Below are positions 4,164-6,731 of a DNA stretch of 6,731 nt, piece after piece. Every line of letters begins with the position of its first letter. Within the stretch, counting starts at the first letter, position 1. A program made the position numbers and the translations under genes. The notes under the pieces are model-generated. The model saw nothing but the letters and a program-made list of their open reading frames with translations, searched no databases and had not been told where the DNA came from. The stretch comes from Candidatus Pygmaiobacter gallistercoris. Lineage in GTDB: Bacteria; Bacillota; Clostridia; Oscillospirales; Ruminococcaceae. The stretch spans positions 1 through 6,731 of the forward strand of contig DXIA01000022.1 of NCBI GenBank assembly GCA_019113125.1, written 5' to 3'.

Positions 4164-6731
4164 TTATCCGAACAGACTGATCTGGCTGCTCTTGGGCAGA
4201 TCCTGAAAGACCCCCGCCGCATCCAGCGAATCGATGACCGCCGAGGAGACGCCGGCGGTCGACTGAAATTCATCAATCGAGAGAAAGCTGTCGTTCTCCT
4301 TGCAGGCCGCCTCCATCGCGAGGGCAGCGGCCTCGCCGATTCCCTTCATCGAAAGATAGGGCAACCGGATCTTGCCGTCCTCGACGATGTACCGTTTTGC
4401 CTCCGACTTACCAAGCTCGATCGGCAGAAACTCATATCCACGCGCAAGCATCTCGCTGACCATCTGCAGGCTGGTCAGAAGATCCTCATCCTTCGCATTC
4501 TTGTTCTCCTTGAGCCGGGCGGTGACCTCTTTGAGGTGGGCTGCCGCCACCCGCTTGCCGCCCACCGCGGCCTCGTAGTCGATGTCCTCTCCACGCACGG
4601 TAAAGTAGGTCGCATAGAACTCGAGCGGATGATAGACCTTGAACCACATCAGCCGGATCGCCGCGATCAGATAGGCGACCGCGTGGGCCTTGGGGAACAT
4701 ATACTTGATTTTCTTGCAGCTGTCGAGATACCACTCCGGCACATCGTGGGCCCGAAGCATCTCCTCGGTCCCCTCCGGGAAACCGCCCTTCGCCACCTTG
4801 CCCTTTCGGGTCAGCTCCATGATGGTGAACGCCTGTTTCGGCTCGACCCCCTTGTGCAGCAGATAGGTCATGATGCTGTCACGGGTGCCGATGACCTCAG
4901 AAATCGTACAGGTGCCGTTCTTGATCAGATCCTGTGCATTGCCGTTCCAGACGTCGGTGCCGTGGGAGAGGCCCGAGATCTGGATCAGGTCGGAAAAGCT
5001 CTTGGGCTGCGCCTCGATCAGCATCTGCCGCACGAAGTTGGTGCCAAGCTCCGGGATGCCGAAGGTGCCGGTCTCGCTGCCGATGTCCTCCGGCTTGATC
5101 CCGAGCGCCTCGGTGGAGGTCAGCAGCGAGATGACCCGCGGGTCATTCATCGGCACCTCGTCCATCTTGATGCCGGTCATGTCCTCAAGATGTTTGTAGA
5201 GGGTCGGCACATCGTGGCCCAGCTCATCCAGCTTGAGCAGGGTGTCATGCAGGTATTTGAACTCGAAATGGGTGGTGAAGACGCCCTTATCCTTGTCGTC
5301 TGCCGGGTGCTGGATCGGGCAAAAATCGTAGATCTCGTGGTGGCTCGGCACCACCACCATGCCGCCGGGGTGCTGGCCGGTGGTCTTCTTGACCCCGGTG
5401 CAGCCAATGGTCAGCCGGTTCTCCTCCGCCCGGTTGACCACCTTTCCCCGCTCGCCGAGATACTTCTTGACATAGCCGTAGGCCGTCTTATCCTTGAGCG
5501 CCGAGACGGTGCCCGCCTTGAAGACGAACTCCTTGCCGAACAGCTCCTCGGTGTACCGGTGCACCTGCGACTGGTACTCGCCCGAGAAGTTGAGGTCAAT
5601 ATCCGGCTCCTTGTCCCCGTCAAATCCGAGGAAGGTCTCGAACGGGATGTCGTGACCATCCATCATCAGCTTGGTGCCGCAGACCGGGCAGTTCTTGTCC
5701 GGCAGATCAAACCCGTCCGCGACCGAGCCGTCGGTGAAGAATTCGCTGTACTTACAGTGCGGGCAGAGGTAGTGAGGCGGCAGCGGGTTGACCTCCGAGA
5801 TACCGGAGAAGTTTGCCACCGCCGAGGAGCCGACGCTGCCCCGGCTACCCACCTGGTAGCCGTGTTCATTTGAATAGGCAACCAGCTTTACAGCGATGAC
5901 ATAGAGCACCGCAAAGCCGTGTTTGATGATGCTGTCGAGCTCCCGGGTCAGTCGTTTTTCGACGATCTCGGGCAGCGGGTCGCCATACCGTTTCTTCGCA
6001 TTCTCCATCGTGGCGGTCCGCAGCATCTCGTCCGCCCCCTCGATGGTGGGGGTATAGGTGCCCCGTGGGATTGCCCGCAGATCCCCGTCGATCATGTCGG
6101 CAATCTTCGCGGGATTTTCCACCACCAGCTCCATCGCCTTTTCCGGCCCGAGATAGGAAAATTCGGCCAACATCTCCTCGGTGGTGCGGAAGTAGAGCGG
6201 TGCCTGCTGGTCCGCATCCTTAAATCCATTGCCCGCCTGAAGCACCGCGCGATAGGCGGCATCCTCCGGCTCGAGGAAATGGACATCCCCGGTCGCGACA
6301 CAGGGCTTGTGCAGCTTGTCCGCCAACCGGACGACGGTGCGGTTGAAGTTCTGGATCTCCTCTTCGCTAGAGACCATTCCCTCCCGCAGCATAAAGGCAT
6401 TGTTGCCCAGCGGCTGGATCTCGAGAAAGTCATAGAACTTTGCAATCTTCTCGAGCTCCCGCTCACTTCTCCCCTCCATAATTGCTCTGTAAAGCTCTCC
6501 TGCCTCACAGGCGCTGCCGACCAGCAACCCCTCACGATTTTCGATCAAAAGGCTGCGCGGGATCCTTGGCACCTTGAAAAAGTGTTTGACATGGGCAAAG
6601 GAAACCAATTTGTAGAGGTTTTTGAGCCCAACGCTATTGCGCACCAGCAGAATCATGTGGAAGTTCTTTTTAGAGAGCGCCCGGCTGCTGCCAAGGCCGG
6701 TGTTGATCTGCTCGATCTCGCGGATCTCCTT
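4164..6731 (-). CDS. polC: DNA polymerase III PolC-type alpha subunit, C-terminal 855 residues (cut by window edge)
   Basis: PolC is the essential leading-strand replicative polymerase of Firmicutes, with an exonuclease domain inserted in its PHP domain. The frame is open from the right edge. The ATG at 6656 lies inside the coding region and is not the start. Numbering from the first full codon (6731-6729), the order is as follows. PHP-domain sequence comes first (YREGLLIGSACE-like stretch near 65-76; [10 protein letters not shown] about 146-155). The palm motif GSRGSVGSS is at 295-303. A four-cysteine zinc-binding pair, CPHC and CPVC, has Cys 323, 326, 348 and 351. The catalytic PDIDLNF has Asp 377 and 379, and a third acidic site, LKLDELGHD, has Asp 502. 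Fingers sequence such as [13 protein letters not shown] is at about 676-688. The C-terminus ends QISLFG, a beta-clamp-binding motif (850-854). About 40% of the usual roughly 1,450 residues, including the exonuclease domain, is off the edge. It ends in TAA with a strong terminator. All visible catalytic features are intact. Confidence 0.97.
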   Translation of the reverse strand, partial: KEIREIEQINTGLGSSRALSKKNFHMILLVRNSVGLKNLYKLVSFAHVKHFFKVPRIPRSLLIENREGLLVGSACEAGELYRAIMEGRSERELEKIAKFYDFLEIQPLGNNAFMLREGMVSSEEEIQNFNRTVVRLADKLHKPCVATGDVHFLEPEDAAYRAVLQAGNGFKDADQQAPLYFRTTEEMLAEFSYLGPEKAMELVVENPAKIADMIDGDLRAIPRGTYTPTIEGADEMLRTATMENAKKRYGDPLPEIVEKRLTRELDSIIKHGFAVLYVIAVKLVAYSNEHGYQVGSRGSVGSSAVANFSGISEVNPLPPHYLCPHCKYSEFFTDGSVADGFDLPDKNCPVCGTKLMMDGHDIPFETFLGFDGDKEPDIDLNFSGEYQSQVHRYTEELFGKEFVFKAGTVSALKDKTAYGYVKKYLGERGKVVNRAEENRLTIGCTGVKKTTGQHPGGMVVVPSHHEIYDFCPIQHPADDKDKGVFTTHFEFKYLHDTLLKLDELGHDVPTLYKHLEDMTGIKMDEVPMNDPRVISLLTSTEALGIKPEDIGSETGTFGIPELGTNFVRQMLIEAQPKSFSDLIQISGLSHGTDVWNGNAQDLIKNGTCTISEVIGTRDSIMTYLLHKGVEPKQAFTIMELTRKGKVAKGGFPEGTEEMLRAHDVPEWYLDSCKKIKYMFPKAHAVAYLIAAIRLMWFKVYHPLEFYATYFTVRGEDIDYEAAVGGKRVAAAHLKEVTARLKENKNAKDEDLLTSLQMVSEMLARGYEFLPIELGKSEAKRYIVEDGKIRLPYLSMKGIGEAAALAMEAACKENDSFLSIDEFQSTAGVSSAVIDSLDAAGVFQDLPKSSQISLFG

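Noticed and set aside
4536..5873. Plus-strand open frame of 445 codons opposite polC
   Set aside because: It is antisense to the polymerase core, with no SD-supported start or family motif. It is an artefact of codon bias.
6654..6656. ATG at 6656 as the start of the polymerase gene
   Set aside because: The frame remains open for 25 codons to the window edge and that upstream sequence fits PolC ([17 protein letters not shown]). It is an internal Met of a much longer protein.

Overview
This window reads as chromosomal DNA from a Bacillota (Firmicutes) bacterium, most likely a fairly GC-rich member of the Clostridia. The main reason is a PolC-type replicative DNA polymerase, which is largely confined to Firmicutes and a few related lineages. 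Strong AGGAGG-type ribosome binding sites, rho-independent terminators and canonical housekeeping promoters support this. A finer assignment (for example Oscillospirales) is only a guess from codon and GC usage. All the genes belong to known housekeeping families, and I see no mobile element, CRISPR array, tRNA or rRNA.

Layout, left to right. (1) On the minus strand at 1-1261 is the N-terminal 420 codons of uvrB, cut by the left window edge. (2) Just upstream of it, also on the minus strand, is radC (1287-1970, TTG start). Only 25 bases separate the two genes, so radC-uvrB looks like one operon. (3) The 163 bases between radC and the next gene hold two promoters that point at each other. A complete consensus promoter drives the plus-strand gene, and a TATAAT box on the minus strand points towards radC. 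A 27-bp inverted repeat is centred between them. (4) On the plus strand at 2134-3096 is an RluA-family pseudouridine synthase (TTG start, strong SD). It ends in a hairpin terminator that works in both directions. (5) On the minus strand at 3148-3948 is a uridine-phosphorylase-like gene interrupted by one in-frame TGA that sits inside a perfect 12-bp palindrome. Its promoter (4040-4068) and a leader with two perfect 9-bp hairpins are intact. (6) On the minus strand from 4164 to the right edge is the C-terminal 855 codons of polC, from the PHP domain to the beta-clamp-binding tail, followed by a strong intrinsic terminator. The largest stretch without a gene is 3949-4163 (215 bases), and it is filled with the udp promoter and leader and the polC terminator.

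Functionally, PolC copies the chromosome, UvrB verifies damage in nucleotide excision repair, RadC is a conserved JAMM-fold protein of unsettled role, the pseudouridine synthase modifies RNA, and the phosphorylase would salvage pyrimidine nucleosides. I find no evidence of a new multi-gene system. The points most worth a second look are the nonsense codon that coincides with a palindrome in udp, and the symmetric face-to-face promoter pair between radC and the pseudouridine synthase.
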